The notes: a model not told the origin generated them from the sequence alone. 64,000 nucleotides of DNA from Vicinamibacterales bacterium (GCA_025456345.1 JALOKU010000006.1:1-64000); one strand, 5' to 3'. Shown: positions 33,970 through 43,981, numbered from the stretch's first letter. Made by a program: numbers and translations.

Positions 33970-34674
33970 ATGAAGCTCGGGGCCCTGGGAGACGTCCACG
34001 GCGACTTCGCGTCACTGCGGGCAATCATGGCCAGGCACCCCGACGTCGAGTGCTGGGTCACGGTCGGCGACCTGGCCGACGATCGCGGCGCCTATGAAGC
34101 GCCGCCCGCCCTGCTGCACTGGATCAAGGGCAACAACGACAACCTCGAAGTGATCGCCGAGCTCGGAGACAGCCGGCGGCGAATCCCCAACCTGCGCTAC
34201 CTCCCGAACGGCGTGCCCCTGAGACTCGGGTCCTTGTCGGTGGTGGGCCTTGGCGGCACCTTCGCGCCGACATGGTACGAGCGCCTGCCGGGCGACCTGC
34301 CGAGGCCGATCCTCGGGCCGCCAGCGCCAGGGGAGTTTCCCCGCCTGGCGCGCGACGACAAGCGGCGCCATTTTCTGCGCGTTGAGGTCGACGCCTGCAA
34401 GCGCCTGCGGAACATCGACCTGTTCATGTCGCACGAGGCCGCCCGCCCTTTCTTGATGGAGGTGCGCGGCAGAAGGCAGGACGTGGGGAAGACGCCGATC
34501 AACGAAGTGCTCGCGGTCCTGCGCCCGCGGATGCACCTGTCGGGGCACCATCACGTGTACAGCGACGACGTCCGGCAGGGCGTGCGCTCGATTGGCCTGG
34601 GCCCGGTTGGCGAGTCGTACCTGTTGATTGAGACCGCCACCTGGCAGTACGAGCGGCTGGAGACCATAAGATGA
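33970..34674 (+). CDS. Calcineurin-like metallophosphoesterase
   Basis: A 234-residue cytoplasmic phosphoesterase. Motifs of the calcineurin-like fold are GALGDVHGDFASLRA (DxHG), VTVGDLADDRG (GDxxD), KGNNDNLEVI (GNxD-type), DLFMSHEAARPF (xxH) and LSGHHHVYSD (GHxH). All metal ligands are present, so it is probably an active di-metal hydrolase of a phosphomonoester, phosphodiester or nucleotide substrate. ATG 33970 is chosen; the track's ORF from 33496 runs in a wrong frame through nuoI. Its stop overlaps the methyltransferase start in ATGA. Confidence 0.85.
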   Translation: MKLGALGDVHGDFASLRAIMARHPDVECWVTVGDLADDRGAYEAPPALLHWIKGNNDNLEVIAELGDSRRRIPNLRYLPNGVPLRLGSLSVVGLGGTFAPTWYERLPGDLPRPILGPPAPGEFPRLARDDKRRHFLRVEVDACKRLRNIDLFMSHEAARPFLMEVRGRRQDVGKTPINEVLAVLRPRMHLSGHHHVYSDDVRQGVRSIGLGPVGESYLLIETATWQYERLETIR

Positions 34675-35390
34675 AGCTGATTCGCACGTCGAGCTCGGAG
34701 TGGCGGGAGCACCTGGTGTTTCTCGGCGCGCTGATGCGGAACCCCCGCAACGTCGGGGCGATCGCGCCCAGTTCCGCCCTGCTCGCCAGGCATGTCGCCA
34801 GGCACGTGACGCCAGGATCCCGGGTGGTTGAACTCGGACCTGGCACGGGCGTTGTGACTCGGGAACTTCTCGTCAGAAAGGGCGAGTCGGGTACGCTGCT
34901 GGCCGTGGACACCGACCGCACCTTCGTCGACCGGATTCGGCGCGCCTGGCCTGAAGTCGACTGCGTGTGCGCATCGGCGGAGACGCTTCCGCTGCTGGCG
35001 GCAGAACGCGGCTGGGCCGAGGTCGACCACATCGTCTGCGGCCTGCCCTTCGCCGTGCTGCCCGCGGCCACGACCACGCTCATCGTCGACGGAGTGGAGA
35101 AGCTGCTGCGGAGCGGCGGCACCTTCACGACGTTTCAGTACGCCCACACCTTCCGTCTTCCGCCAGCCGCGTCGTTCCGCCGTCAAATGAGCGCGCACCT
35201 CTGCTGCCTGCCCACGTCCCAGCTCGTCGTGCGGAACGTGCCGCCCGCCATCGTGCTCACCTGGCACCGCCGCGTGTCCCCCGGAGGCGCCTCCAATCGG
35301 GACCAGGTCCTGTGGGCGACGAATTCGGGACCAGGTCCCGCTGGTGGTACGCGGAGAATGCACGCCGGCCTGCCTCGAGTGCGCGGATAG
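34671..35390 (+). CDS. SAM-dependent methyltransferase, phospholipid N-methyltransferase-like
   Basis: A class I methyltransferase: FLGALMRNPRNVGAIAPSSALLARHVARHV, then motif I SRVVELGPGTGVVTREL, motif II LLAVDTDRTFVDRI, and a later DHIVCGLPFAVLP. The opening FLGAxxRNPRxVGAIAPSS is typical of PmtA-like phospholipid N-methyltransferases and close relatives (rRNA dimethyladenosine-like fold). The natural end appears to be near LTWHRRVSP; beyond that about 35 residues are encoded by palindromic repeat DNA (35283-35340), so the real stop seems displaced. It is translationally coupled to the phosphoesterase. Confidence 0.8.
   Translation: MKLIRTSSSEWREHLVFLGALMRNPRNVGAIAPSSALLARHVARHVTPGSRVVELGPGTGVVTRELLVRKGESGTLLAVDTDRTFVDRIRRAWPEVDCVCASAETLPLLAAERGWAEVDHIVCGLPFAVLPAATTTLIVDGVEKLLRSGGTFTTFQYAHTFRLPPAASFRRQMSAHLCCLPTSQLVVRNVPPAIVLTWHRRVSPGGASNRDQVLWATNSGPGPAGGTRRMHAGLPRVRG
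35283..35340. repeat. Cluster of short palindromes (REP-like)
   Basis: Three palindromic words follow each other: GGAGGCGCCTCC (35283-35294), GGGACCAGGTCCT (35299-35311) and CGGGACCAGGTCCCG (35326-35340, seven-base arms around one A). A degenerate fourth, GGACCTGGTCTC, lies next to the stop of the convergent glycosyltransferase gene near 35500. The intervening 35391-35513 has direct copies of CTGCGGACCTG and no gene that I recognise. Confidence 0.6.
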
Positions 35391-35513
35391 TGAACATCGG
35401 AGTGCCGTCGCGCGCTGGACTGGCCACAACAGCCTCCATGAGTTCGCGGAAATCGCCTGCGGACCTGCCTGCGGACCTGTCCCTGGCTGGCCGCGGGTCT
35501 GGACCTGGTCTCG

Positions 35514-36653
35514 CTAGGGCGACGTGAGGAGATAGCGGGCGGCGACAGAGGCGCCGTCGGTGCGAGGCTTCTCCGGGGGGGCAGGGCAGGCGAGCAGGGC
35601 GTCGAGGTGATCCTGCCAGCGGCCCTCGTACAGGTCGTCGCGGGGCATGAACCGGCATTTCACGAACTTCGGCATGGCCTCCACGAGCACGTCGTACTCG
35701 GCGAAGCGGCCGCGGTCGGTGTACAGGATGGCAGCGCCGTTCGCGAGGCACTCGGCGATGATGCCGTAGCCGGGCTTGGTGACGACGACGTCGGCCGCGC
35801 GGACGAGGTCTTCGTACCGGAGCCCTGCCGCGTAGACGGCCGCATCCTCCAGTATGCGCACGCCGGGAGGTGGCGCGCCGACCGCCTCGAGGGCGTGCGC
35901 GGTGGTCACCACGCTCCAGCCATCCAGCCGGCCGAGCGGCTCGAGCGCCAGGCCGCTGATTCCGAGCCCGCCGAACGACGCGAGCGCCATGCGATTCGCG
36001 TGCGGCACGCCGATGGCGTCGCGCACCTCCCCGGCGGACCGGGTGGAGTGCCGCGCCACGAACGGCACGTCGATGATGGGGGAGTTCCACTCTGCGAATC
36101 CGCCCCACATCGGCAGCCGCAGCGCGAGCGACGCGTGCCCGTAAGCGCGGCGGATGCGGGGCACCAGGTCAGGCCATGAGGCCACCGCGTCGCGGTACCC
36201 TTCGTAGATCCAGTCCCACGTGAAGTTGCCCATCCCGACGGCGGGCAGCCCGGCCAGGTGCGCGGCACGGAACGCCAGCGGCGGGATGTCGCCGACCACC
36301 AACGTCGCGCCGCGCTGCCGCAGGAACGCGGCCTCCGCCTCCGCCCTGCGGTCGAGGTCGGCCGCGAAGCGGGCCGCCTCGTCGATCGTGCGCCGCTCGT
36401 CGAGATGCAGGCTGTCGCGCTGGACCACGCCGGTGTCGCACACCAGCTCGTGGAACTCGATAGGTCCTTTGACGGTGACGTCGAACAGCCACCGCGCGGC
36501 GGACGTGCGGACCACGATCTGGGCCGACGCGTCGGCCGCCAGCGTGGCGTTGATGACTTCGATACAGCGGGAGGCGTGGCCGAACGCATGGCCGGAGATG
36601 TAGAAGACGATGACGTGCCGGGACCGTGACGGCCGCCCGCGCCCGCCCGTCAC
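35514..36653 (-). CDS. GT28/MurG-like glycosyltransferase
   Basis: A 379-residue protein with a two-domain GT-B layout. The N-terminal domain begins [29 protein letters not shown], a Gly/His-rich loop similar to the N-terminal region of arabinokinase-type and MurG-like proteins. The C-terminal domain has [40 protein letters not shown], the nucleotide-sugar binding helix pattern of GT28. It starts at GTG 36653, which overlaps the lon stop as GTGA, so it is translated after lon on one transcript. It probably transfers a sugar to a lipid or small acceptor; the acceptor is unknown. Confidence 0.75.
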   Translation of the reverse strand: MTGGRGRPSRSRHVIVFYISGHAFGHASRCIEVINATLAADASAQIVVRTSAARWLFDVTVKGPIEFHELVCDTGVVQRDSLHLDERRTIDEAARFAADLDRRAEAEAAFLRQRGATLVVGDIPPLAFRAAHLAGLPAVGMGNFTWDWIYEGYRDAVASWPDLVPRIRRAYGHASLALRLPMWGGFAEWNSPIIDVPFVARHSTRSAGEVRDAIGVPHANRMALASFGGLGISGLALEPLGRLDGWSVVTTAHALEAVGAPPPGVRILEDAAVYAAGLRYEDLVRAADVVVTKPGYGIIAECLANGAAILYTDRGRFAEYDVLVEAMPKFVKCRFMPRDDLYEGRWQDHLDALLACPAPPEKPRTDGASVAARYLLTSP

Positions 36654-39127
36654 GGCTGCGGTGCGCCGGGCCCGCGCACCGCGACAGGCGTCGGCTCCTC
36701 GACGCCGGCGGGTTCGATCGCGCCTTCGGTTGCTGTCGCCGGCGACGTCTCGGCCGCCGGCGGCGGCGCCTCGGACGGCGGCAGGGCGAGGGCGAGCACC
36801 TCGTCAATCGTCCTGACGGGCACAAACGTCATCTCCGCGCGCACGTCGTCGGGAAGCTCGGGGATGTCGACCGCGTTGCGCTCGGGCAGCACGAACGTCG
36901 TGATGCCGTAGCGGCGGGCGGCCAGCACCTTCTCGCGGATGCCGCCAACGGGCAGCACGGCGCCGCTCAGCGTGATCTCGCCGGTCATCGCGAGATCCGA
37001 CCGCACGGGCTGCTTGCGGATCGCCGACAGGATGGCGGTGGCCATGGTGACGCCGGCCGACGGGCCGTCCTTGGGAATGGCGCCGGCCGGCACGTGCACG
37101 TGCAGGTCGTGCTTCTTGAACAGGTCGGCGGGCAGCCCCAGCTCGGCCGCCGCCGAGCGCAGGTGGCTGACGGCGGCCCTGGCGGACTCCTGCATCACGT
37201 TGCCGAGGTGGCCCGTCAGCGTGATCTGCCCATGGCCCGAGGGCAGCAGGCTGGCCTCGATGAACAACGCGTCGCCGCCGCTCTCGGTCCACGCGACGCC
37301 CGTCGCCACGCCGGGCCGCGACGTCCGGAACTGCACGTCGCGACGGAACCGGGGCGGCCCGAGGTACGGCTGCAGGTCACTGTCGTCGACGGTCGCCACT
37401 ACCTGGTCCGGAGCGAGGGCCGATGCGTCGGTCACCGAGGTCGCCACCCGGGCCGCGACTTTCCTCGCGATGGTGCCGAGCTGGCGCTCGAGGTTCCGCA
37501 CGCCGGCCTCCCGCGTGTACTCGCCGATCAGCCGCCCGAGCGCGGCGGGCGTGATGCCGACGGCGGCGGCCGGCAGGCCGTGCTCCGACATCTGGCGCGG
37601 GATGAGGAACCGGCGCGCGATCTGCTGCTTCTCGAGGTCGGTGTAACCCGCCAGCTCGATGATCTCCATGCGATCGAGCAGCGCGCGGTGCACGGTGCCG
37701 AGCTGGTTCGCGTTGGCGATGAACAGGACGCGCGACAGGTCGCACGGCACCTCGAGGTAGTGGTCCCGGAAGCTGTAGTTCTGCGCCGGGTCGAGCACCT
37801 CGAGCAGGGCGGCGGAAGGGTCGCCCTGGTAGCCGGCGCTCACCTTGTCGATCTCGTCGAGCATCAGCACGGGGTTGGCCGCGCCGGCCTGCTTCAGCGC
37901 CTGGACGATTCGACCGGGGATCGCGCCGATGTAGGTGCGGCGGTGCCCCCGGATCTCGGCCTCATCGCGCACGCCGCCGAGGGCGATCCGCACGAACTTG
38001 CGGTTCATCGCGCGCGCAATCGACTGGCCGAGCGAAGTCTTGCCGACGCCGGGCGGGCCGACGAAGCAGAGAATCGGCCCCTTCATGTCGCCCTTGAGCT
38101 TCCGCACCGCCAGGTACTCGACGATCCGGTCCTTGACGCGGTCGAGGTCGTAGTGGTCCTCGTCAAGGACGCGGCGCGCCTCGACCAGGTCCAGCCGGTC
38201 GTCGGTGGACACCGACCACGGCATCTCGAGCAGCCAGTCGAGGTACGTCCGGATCATCTGATACTCGGGCGACGCCGGCGTGGTCCGTTCCAGGCGCCGC
38301 GCCTCACGGTCGGCGACCTTGCGGACCTGCTCGGGCAGGTTCGCCTGCTCGATGCGCTCGGCCAGTTCGCGCGAATCGGCGCCTTCGGTGTCGCCCAGCT
38401 CCTCGCGGATCGCTTTCAACTGCTGGCGCAGGTAGTATTCCCGCTGCGCCTCGCTCATGTCCTGCTGGGCCTCGGACTCGATCTTGCCCTTCAGCTCGAG
38501 CAGCGTCACTTCGCGCGACAGCGCCGTGGCGACGGCCTGCAGCTTCTTCACCAGCCGCTCTTCCTCGAGCAGCTGCTGCTTGTCCTCGCCCTTCATGTCG
38601 AGCATGCTCGCGATGACATAGCAGAGCCGCAGCGGCTGATCGATGCCGGCCACCAGCGCCTTGAGGTCCTGCGGCAGGCCGCTCGCGAACGACAGCGCCC
38701 GGTCGCTCAGATCGCGCAGCCGCTGGACGTACGCCTCCACTTCGATCTCGCGCGTCTCGTCGTCGGGATAAACGTCGGCGGCGGCGTCCAGCACGTTGCC
38801 CGACCGCGACACGTCGGTGATCCGCGCGCGGACCAGGCCCTCGACGACGATCTGGATCGCGGCCGGCCCTTTCGCCATCTGCCGGATGACGCCGACGGTG
38901 CCGATGCCGCGGATCGCGTCCGGCCCGGGGTCGTCGACCTCACCCGTCTGCTGCACCAGGAGCACGAGGCGGTCGCCGCCGAGCGCGCGATGCACCGAGT
39001 CGACCGACACCGGCCGGTTCACGGCAAGCGGCTGAAGCGTGAGCGGGAAGACCACCGTGCCGCGAAGAGGGATGATCGGCAGGCGGGCTGGCAGCGGAGG
39101 AAGCGGCGTCGTGGCAAGTTCCGGCAT
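36650..39127 (-). CDS. lon: ATP-dependent protease Lon
   Basis: An 825-residue, full-length Lon protease that degrades damaged and regulatory proteins in the cytoplasm. The N-terminal LAN domain starts [21 protein letters not shown]. The AAA+ module has Walker [10 protein letters not shown] (residues 357-365) and Walker [11 protein letters not shown], followed by sensor residues in [25 protein letters not shown]. The protease domain carries the Ser-Lys dyad: Ser690 in KDGPSAGVT and Lys733 in [13 protein letters not shown] 45-residue Pro/Ala/Glu-rich C-terminal tail is extra. It is coupled by GTGA overlap to a glycosyltransferase gene, an unusual partner. I could not see a heat-shock operator upstream. 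Confidence 0.95.
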   Translation of the reverse strand: MPELATTPLPPLPARLPIIPLRGTVVFPLTLQPLAVNRPVSVDSVHRALGGDRLVLLVQQTGEVDDPGPDAIRGIGTVGVIRQMAKGPAAIQIVVEGLVRARITDVSRSGNVLDAAADVYPDDETREIEVEAYVQRLRDLSDRALSFASGLPQDLKALVAGIDQPLRLCYVIASMLDMKGEDKQQLLEEERLVKKLQAVATALSREVTLLELKGKIESEAQQDMSEAQREYYLRQQLKAIREELGDTEGADSRELAERIEQANLPEQVRKVADREARRLERTTPASPEYQMIRTYLDWLLEMPWSVSTDDRLDLVEARRVLDEDHYDLDRVKDRIVEYLAVRKLKGDMKGPILCFVGPPGVGKTSLGQSIARAMNRKFVRIALGGVRDEAEIRGHRRTYIGAIPGRIVQALKQAGAANPVLMLDEIDKVSAGYQGDPSAALLEVLDPAQNYSFRDHYLEVPCDLSRVLFIANANQLGTVHRALLDRMEIIELAGYTDLEKQQIARRFLIPRQMSEHGLPAAAVGITPAALGRLIGEYTREAGVRNLERQLGTIARKVAARVATSVTDASALAPDQVVATVDDSDLQPYLGPPRFRRDVQFRTSRPGVATGVAWTESGGDALFIEASLLPSGHGQITLTGHLGNVMQESARAAVSHLRSAAAELGLPADLFKKHDLHVHVPAGAIPKDGPSAGVTMATAILSAIRKQPVRSDLAMTGEITLSGAVLPVGGIREKVLAARRYGITTFVLPERNAVDIPELPDDVRAEMTFVPVRTIDEVLALALPPSEAPPPAAETSPATATEGAIEPAGVEEPTPVAVRGPGAPQP

Positions 39128-39169
39128 GGCGATGGGCGCCCCGGCGCCCGCAATCCCTCATAGAGACGC

Positions 39170-39203
39170 CCGCGGCCGGCCGGAGGGTTCCGGCCGGCCG
39201 CGG
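39170..39203 (-). terminator. 15-bp GC hairpin between the ChaN-like gene and lon
   Basis: CCGCGGCCGGCCGGA and its exact complement flank a four-base loop. It begins a few bases after the stop of the ChaN-PDZ gene (39209) and before the lon start (39127). There is no T run, so it may only attenuate; its stability suggests that lon transcription is separated from the upstream gene. Confidence 0.5.
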
Positions 39204-39208
39204 AGCGG

Positions 39209-40444
39209 CTATTTCGCCTCGGCGGCCTTGCGCCGGAACAGGGCGGTCACCGTCGCCGGATTGCCGCCGCGCGACACGACGAACACGCCGTCGTCGGCCC
39301 ACCGCTTCTCCGCGAGCAGGCGGTTGAGCGTCTCGCGATCCTTGAGCGGCGTGCCGTCCATCGACTGCAGCACGTCGCCCACCTGGAATCCCGCCAGGCC
39401 GGCCACCGAGGTCTTCGGGACGTCAATGACTTCGAGGGGGAACTCACCCTTGCCGTCGCGGGTCGACAGGCCGAGCGACGGGTAGAGCGAGTCGCTTTCC
39501 GGGGGCAGGCCCCACACGTAGTCGGCATAGGAGGCCTGCACGGCGACCTGGGGCTTCCCCTTGGCGTCGGCGACCGGCACCGGGACAATCGACGCCATCT
39601 TGCCGTCAAACCACAGCGCGGCCTGGCGCTGCACGCCGAGGTTGTAGGCGACATGGCCCGATCCGATGAGCACCACCATGATGGCCTTCGGCCCGCCGAA
39701 CCGCTTCAGGGCCTGGACGGCGTTGTAGCCCATCGAGGCGTCCCAGGTGCACTGTGCGGCGAACATGCCGTCGAACATCTGGGCGCTCATCGTGTGCATC
39801 ATGCTCTCTTCGCCGGCGAAGAATGCGCGGAAGAGCGTCTTGTGGTCCTCGTTGCTGGTGTCGATCTTCGGCGGGATGCGGGAGGCCTCCTCCGGCGTCA
39901 GGTTCTGGAGGCCCTTCTTGCGGACCGCCGACACCACCTCGCGGGGCGTGTTGACGCCGAACATCCTGATGCCGTTCTGGCGCGCGAACAGGAAGATGTC
40001 GCGGTAGTAGTGCCAGTGGTAGCCCCAGTTCTTGTACCAGCGGGACTTCGCGACGAAGTCGTCCTCGCTGGCCGCCCCGCTGTTCCACATGTCGAGCGAC
40101 GCCTGCTCGGTGTAGGGATACATCTCGAGGCCGATGAGCACCTCGCGCCCGCGCTTGTGGAGCTCGCGGATGACCTGGAGCTGCACGCGGTGGAACGCGA
40201 TGTCCGTGTGGCTTTCCCCGACGAACAGCACCCTGACATCGTCAAGCTTCGCGGCCAGTTCGCCGGTGGTGAGCGTCGTGCCGGCCGTGGTGTCGGTGAT
40301 GCCGTCAAGAACGATGGCCGCCTCGCGGTCGCGCCTGGCGGGGTCGCCAATCTTCAGCTTCCACGCCGACTCCTGCGCACGCCCTGCTGACGGCACCGCA
40401 AGGGCCAGGGCCACGAGCATGGCAACAAGCGTCGATCGAGTCAT
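39209..40444 (-). CDS. ChaN-like (haem-binding uptake) protein with C-terminal PDZ domain
   Basis: A 411-residue exported protein. From ATG 40444 (after GGAGGAACC) it has a signal peptide (TRSTLVAMLVALALAVPSAGRAQ). Residues about 45-300 are a ChaN/Tiki-type domain: DDVRVLFVGESHTDIAFHRVQLQVIREL, VLIGLEMYPYTEQASLDMW, and MVVLIGSGHVAYNLGVQRQA, with the conserved His and Glu positions of haem-binding/peptidase-like members. The last 90 residues are PDZ-like: VPKTSVAGLAGFQVGDVLQSMDGTPLKDRETLNRLLAEKRWADDGVFVVSRGG. ChaN proteins bind haem dimers or belong to the TraB/Tiki hydrolase superfamily. The added PDZ suggests binding of protein C termini in the periplasm. Confidence 0.8.
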   Translation of the reverse strand: MTRSTLVAMLVALALAVPSAGRAQESAWKLKIGDPARRDREAAIVLDGITDTTAGTTLTTGELAAKLDDVRVLFVGESHTDIAFHRVQLQVIRELHKRGREVLIGLEMYPYTEQASLDMWNSGAASEDDFVAKSRWYKNWGYHWHYYRDIFLFARQNGIRMFGVNTPREVVSAVRKKGLQNLTPEEASRIPPKIDTSNEDHKTLFRAFFAGEESMMHTMSAQMFDGMFAAQCTWDASMGYNAVQALKRFGGPKAIMVVLIGSGHVAYNLGVQRQAALWFDGKMASIVPVPVADAKGKPQVAVQASYADYVWGLPPESDSLYPSLGLSTRDGKGEFPLEVIDVPKTSVAGLAGFQVGDVLQSMDGTPLKDRETLNRLLAEKRWADDGVFVVSRGGNPATVTALFRRKAAEAK

Positions 40445-40490
40445 TCCGGTTCCTCCAGCCTTCCATTGTACTGCCGGACGGCATGCCCGT

Positions 40491-43400
40491 TCAGCGCTCG
40501 GCCAGCGTGACGTCCACCTTGATGTCTTCGGCGCCCCGGCGCAGCAGCACCGAGACGCGCTGACCTGGCGAGAGCCCGCGGAGCAGGTTCGAGTACTCCT
40601 GCAGGTTCCCGACGGCCGCGTCGTTGATGCGCAGGATGACATCGCCTTCCCGGATGCCCGCCTTCTCCGCGGGGGAATCCGGCACCAGGCCCGTGACCTT
40701 GACGCCAGGGCCCGGGAACGCGAAGTCCGGCACCGTGCCGAGCGACGCCCTGCGGCCTTGGCTCGCCGCAGCCGCCGACGGAGCTGACGCAGCACCCGGA
40801 GTTGGCGGCGAAGGCGGCCTGATGGTATTCGTCAGCGGTTCCGGCCGCTCGGCCAGGTACGCGATGCCTTCCCGCACGAAGGCCGCGACCCTGGCGAGGC
40901 CGGCCACGTCGATCTTGTCGGCGGTATCGGACGGGCGATGGTAGTCGGCGTGAGCCGCCGTGAAGATCTGCACGGCCGGCACGTTCTGTTCGGTGAAGCT
41001 CACCTGGTCCGACGATTCGAGCGACTCGGGCACGCTGCGGCTCTCGACACCCGTCACGAACGAGGCGCCGCGGAAAATGTGCGGCCACTCGGTAGCGGTG
41101 CCCGTCCCGAGGGCGGTGATCTTCTGCGCCCCGAGGCGGCCGACGGTATCCAGGTTGATCATGCCTTCCGTTTTCGCAATCGGGCGGACCGGATGCGCCA
41201 CGTAGTACTTGGACCCCAGGCGGCCGGCCTCTTCTCCTGTGAAGGCGATGAACAGGACGGATCGCGGCGGCCGCTCGCCGGCCGCGACGACGCGGGCGAG
41301 CTCGAGCAGCACGGCGACGCCGCTCGCGTTGTCGTCGGCGCCCGGGTGCACCTTGCCCTCGTCGCCGGCGTGGACGTCCGGCCACCCGGTCCCCAGGTGA
41401 TCGAGGTGCGCGCCGAGCACGGCGCTCTGATCCCTGAACGCATCGTTCGAGCCCGGCAGGATGCCGATGATGTTGGCCGCCTCGGCGGGCCCGCCGCCCG
41501 GTCCCTTCGGCACGGTGAAGCGCTGGAAGTACGTGCCGCCGTCGCCGCCGGGCATCAGCCCGTACGCCTTGAACCGATCGGCCACGTACTGGGCCGCCTT
41601 GTCGAGGCCAGGGCTCCCGAGTCCGCGCCCCTTCAGGTCAGGTGAGGCGAGGAACTCGACGTGTTCCCGCAGCGTCTGCTGCGAAAAGACCGGTGGAAGC
41701 TCAGCGAGCGCCGGCCGGCCGTCCGCGGGCAGGGGCGCGAGCTTGCCGGCTCGCTGGCCTTCCGGACGCAGGTCAACGCCGAGCGGCGAGTCGGATTGCT
41801 GCCACTGGCCCTTGATGATGTTGGCCGGCTCGTCGCCCTGGAAGCCCAGGTACGAGTACTTCCCGTAGTGGGGGAGCTTGCGTCCGAGGCCGGGGAGCGC
41901 CGCCGCCGGATCGGCGACGAGCCAGCCGACGGCCTTCTCGACGTTGGCCGGGTGGCGGAACGTGGCCACCAGCGTGTGGTTCGCGAGCGGCATCTTCTCG
42001 CCGTCGACCTCGACGCCGGCGGCGTCGACGTGCAGTCCGGGACGTGAGCCGAACAGCGCGGCCGCCATACGGTTGGTGCGGCCGATGATCCACGCGGCGC
42101 GGTCGGCCGGCAGGGCCTTCAGTTCCGTGTCGAGCACCACGGTGATCCGATGCGCCTCGCTCTGCCAACCCTTCAACAACTCGCGATACGCGGCGATGGC
42201 CGCCGCTCCGGCATCGGACGGCAGCACGGCGAGAATCGACGGCTCGCCGAAGATCTGGCCGATCGACGGCGGCGTTTCACGCGGGTCGAGGCGGCGGAAC
42301 ACGTCGAAGTAGGGATCGACCCACAGCGCGAGCGGCCGGCTGTCGGTGACGAGGGTGAACGGCTGCTCGGCTGTCTCAAGGCGAACCGTCGCGGCCGTGA
42401 CGCCGCGCTCGGTCTGGACGACAACGGGAACGTCGGCCGCGAAGGGCTCACCCCCCGGCGACTGGCGGAGTACGCCGTTGACGGCGAACCGCGCGCCGTC
42501 CTGCCTGACGCCCGACGGCCCCGCCTGCACCCCGACGACCGCCGCGCCTGTCCGCGTGACGAGGTCGTCGAAGATCCACCCGAGCGGCTTTCCGCTGACC
42601 GCCTCCGCTGTGCGCTGGATGTCGCGGAACGACGCGCGCTGGCCCTTGAAGTCCCTGTAGAACCGGGCAAGGGTCTGGCGGAACGCCTCGTCGCCGATGT
42701 GGAGGCGGAGGGCATGATAGCCCATCAGCGCCTTGCCGTAGCCGACGGCCTCGGTGGCCGCACTGGAGCGCTCGCGGAACTCGGCGAGCGGGAAATCGCG
42801 GCCCGTGCGCACGTAGTCGCGGTACTTCTGGAGCGTCGCGCGCCGGTACTCGGCGGCGGCCCCGCGCTGCTCCTGGATCAGGTGGTCGGCGAGGTAGGCA
42901 GTGAGGCCCTCGCACCAGTTCCCGGTGCCGTAGTCCACGAACACGGAGTTGCCCCACCAGTTGTGCAGGATTTCGTGGGGGTACGACGAGTTGATGATGA
43001 AGGGGAACCGGATGACCTGCGGGCCGAGCAGCGTGAAGGTCGGCATCCCGTAGCCGGTTTCCCAGAAGTTCTCGACCAGCGCGAACTTCCCGTAGGGGTA
43101 TGGGCCGATCAGGCTCCGGTACATCTCGACGTACTGGGCCGTCGCCGCGAGGTACTTGCCGGCGAGCGACGAGTCGGGCTCGTGCAGGTAGACCAGCGTC
43201 TCGATCGCCCCGGCGCTGTCCCTGAACTGGTGGAGCGGGCCGCCGACCAGGTAGATCTCGTCCATCGGTCCGCCGGAGTTCCAACGCGCCTTGCCGTCCG
43301 CGCCGCGGGACGTGCCGTTGCCCTGGCTGACGACGTGCCAGGACTCCGGCGCGGCCGCCGTCACGTCGAAGGTGAGCAGGTCGGGACCGAATCGCGGGTG

Positions 43401-43898
43401 CCACACCGTCGAGCCCGCCATGTAGACGCCCTCAGGGCCGATGATCCCGGTGGTGTCGCGGAACCCGCGCGTGTACTCTTCCTTCGGATCCGAGAGCGGC
43501 CTGTTGATGACGCCCTCGTAGGCGAGCGTCAGCGACGGGGCTCCGCCCGCCGGCGCGATTCGATAGGCCTTGAGGGAGACGCCTGACCACCCGTCGAGGC
43601 CCAATTCGCGCAGCGCACCAGCGAGGGGCACTTCCGCGATCGGCGGTTCGGCGCGGGTGATGGTCAGCGCGGCGTTGAGTACGAACGTGCGGGCGCCGGC
43701 TGGGGCCCCGCCCGGCCACGTCACCTCGTCAATCGCCGCCAGGCGATGCCTGGCGGGATCGAGGCGAACATCGAGGCGATGATGCGGGCCGGACGCGGGC
43801 GCCGCGGCGGCGGTCCGGGCAGAAGCGGACGCGGTGGCGAGCAGGGCAGCGGCGAGGCAGGCGGCGAAACGGATGATCATGCGGTGTCCTGTAGGCAT
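40491..43898 (-). CDS. Exported fusion: M1-like aminopeptidase, M28 peptidase and PDZ domain
   Basis: A 1135-residue exported protein. ATG 43898 follows AAAGGAG and opens a signal peptide (MIIRFAACLAAALLATASASA). Residues about 30-500 are M1-like, with HEILHNWWGN and a downstream WCEGLTAYLAD; the Glu comes 17 rather than the usual 18 residues after the second His. Residues about 680-960 are an M28 zinc peptidase with all ligands: LGAHLDHLG, GADDNASGVA, FTGEEAGRLG, NLDTVG and ADYHRPSD. The C-terminal 90 residues are PDZ (VTGLVPDSPAEKAGIREGDVILRIND). It probably degrades peptides in the periplasm or at the surface. It lies 46 bases upstream of the ChaN-PDZ gene on the same strand, so both may be cotranscribed. 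Confidence 0.85.
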   Translation of the reverse strand: MPTGHRMIIRFAACLAAALLATASASARTAAAAPASGPHHRLDVRLDPARHRLAAIDEVTWPGGAPAGARTFVLNAALTITRAEPPIAEVPLAGALRELGLDGWSGVSLKAYRIAPAGGAPSLTLAYEGVINRPLSDPKEEYTRGFRDTTGIIGPEGVYMAGSTVWHPRFGPDLLTFDVTAAAPESWHVVSQGNGTSRGADGKARWNSGGPMDEIYLVGGPLHQFRDSAGAIETLVYLHEPDSSLAGKYLAATAQYVEMYRSLIGPYPYGKFALVENFWETGYGMPTFTLLGPQVIRFPFIINSSYPHEILHNWWGNSVFVDYGTGNWCEGLTAYLADHLIQEQRGAAAEYRRATLQKYRDYVRTGRDFPLAEFRERSSAATEAVGYGKALMGYHALRLHIGDEAFRQTLARFYRDFKGQRASFRDIQRTAEAVSGKPLGWIFDDLVTRTGAAVVGVQAGPSGVRQDGARFAVNGVLRQSPGGEPFAADVPVVVQTERGVTAATVRLETAEQPFTLVTDSRPLALWVDPYFDVFRRLDPRETPPSIGQIFGEPSILAVLPSDAGAAAIAAYRELLKGWQSEAHRITVVLDTELKALPADRAAWIIGRTNRMAAALFGSRPGLHVDAAGVEVDGEKMPLANHTLVATFRHPANVEKAVGWLVADPAAALPGLGRKLPHYGKYSYLGFQGDEPANIIKGQWQQSDSPLGVDLRPEGQRAGKLAPLPADGRPALAELPPVFSQQTLREHVEFLASPDLKGRGLGSPGLDKAAQYVADRFKAYGLMPGGDGGTYFQRFTVPKGPGGGPAEAANIIGILPGSNDAFRDQSAVLGAHLDHLGTGWPDVHAGDEGKVHPGADDNASGVAVLLELARVVAAGERPPRSVLFIAFTGEEAGRLGSKYYVAHPVRPIAKTEGMINLDTVGRLGAQKITALGTGTATEWPHIFRGASFVTGVESRSVPESLESSDQVSFTEQNVPAVQIFTAAHADYHRPSDTADKIDVAGLARVAAFVREGIAYLAERPEPLTNTIRPPSPPTPGAASAPSAAAASQGRRASLGTVPDFAFPGPGVKVTGLVPDSPAEKAGIREGDVILRINDAAVGNLQEYSNLLRGLSPGQRVSVLLRRGAEDIKVDVTLAER

Positions 43899-43981
43899 GG
43901 GCGCTCCTTTCATCCTAGCGGAAAGCCGCCGCCGCGTGCTGGCCCGGCCCGGGTGTTATACTCCCCGGCGGTTCACACCCT

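Noticed and set aside
35370-35460. Minus-strand reading MEAVVASPARDGTPMFTIRALEAGRRAFSAYHQRD as a small gene or relic
   Set aside because: It looks protein-like but I could not match it to a family or find a start with a ribosome site; left as unannotated repeat-rich spacer.
36626-39163. 845-residue plus-strand ORF across lon
   Set aside because: Exact antisense shadow of lon, with no recognisable motif.
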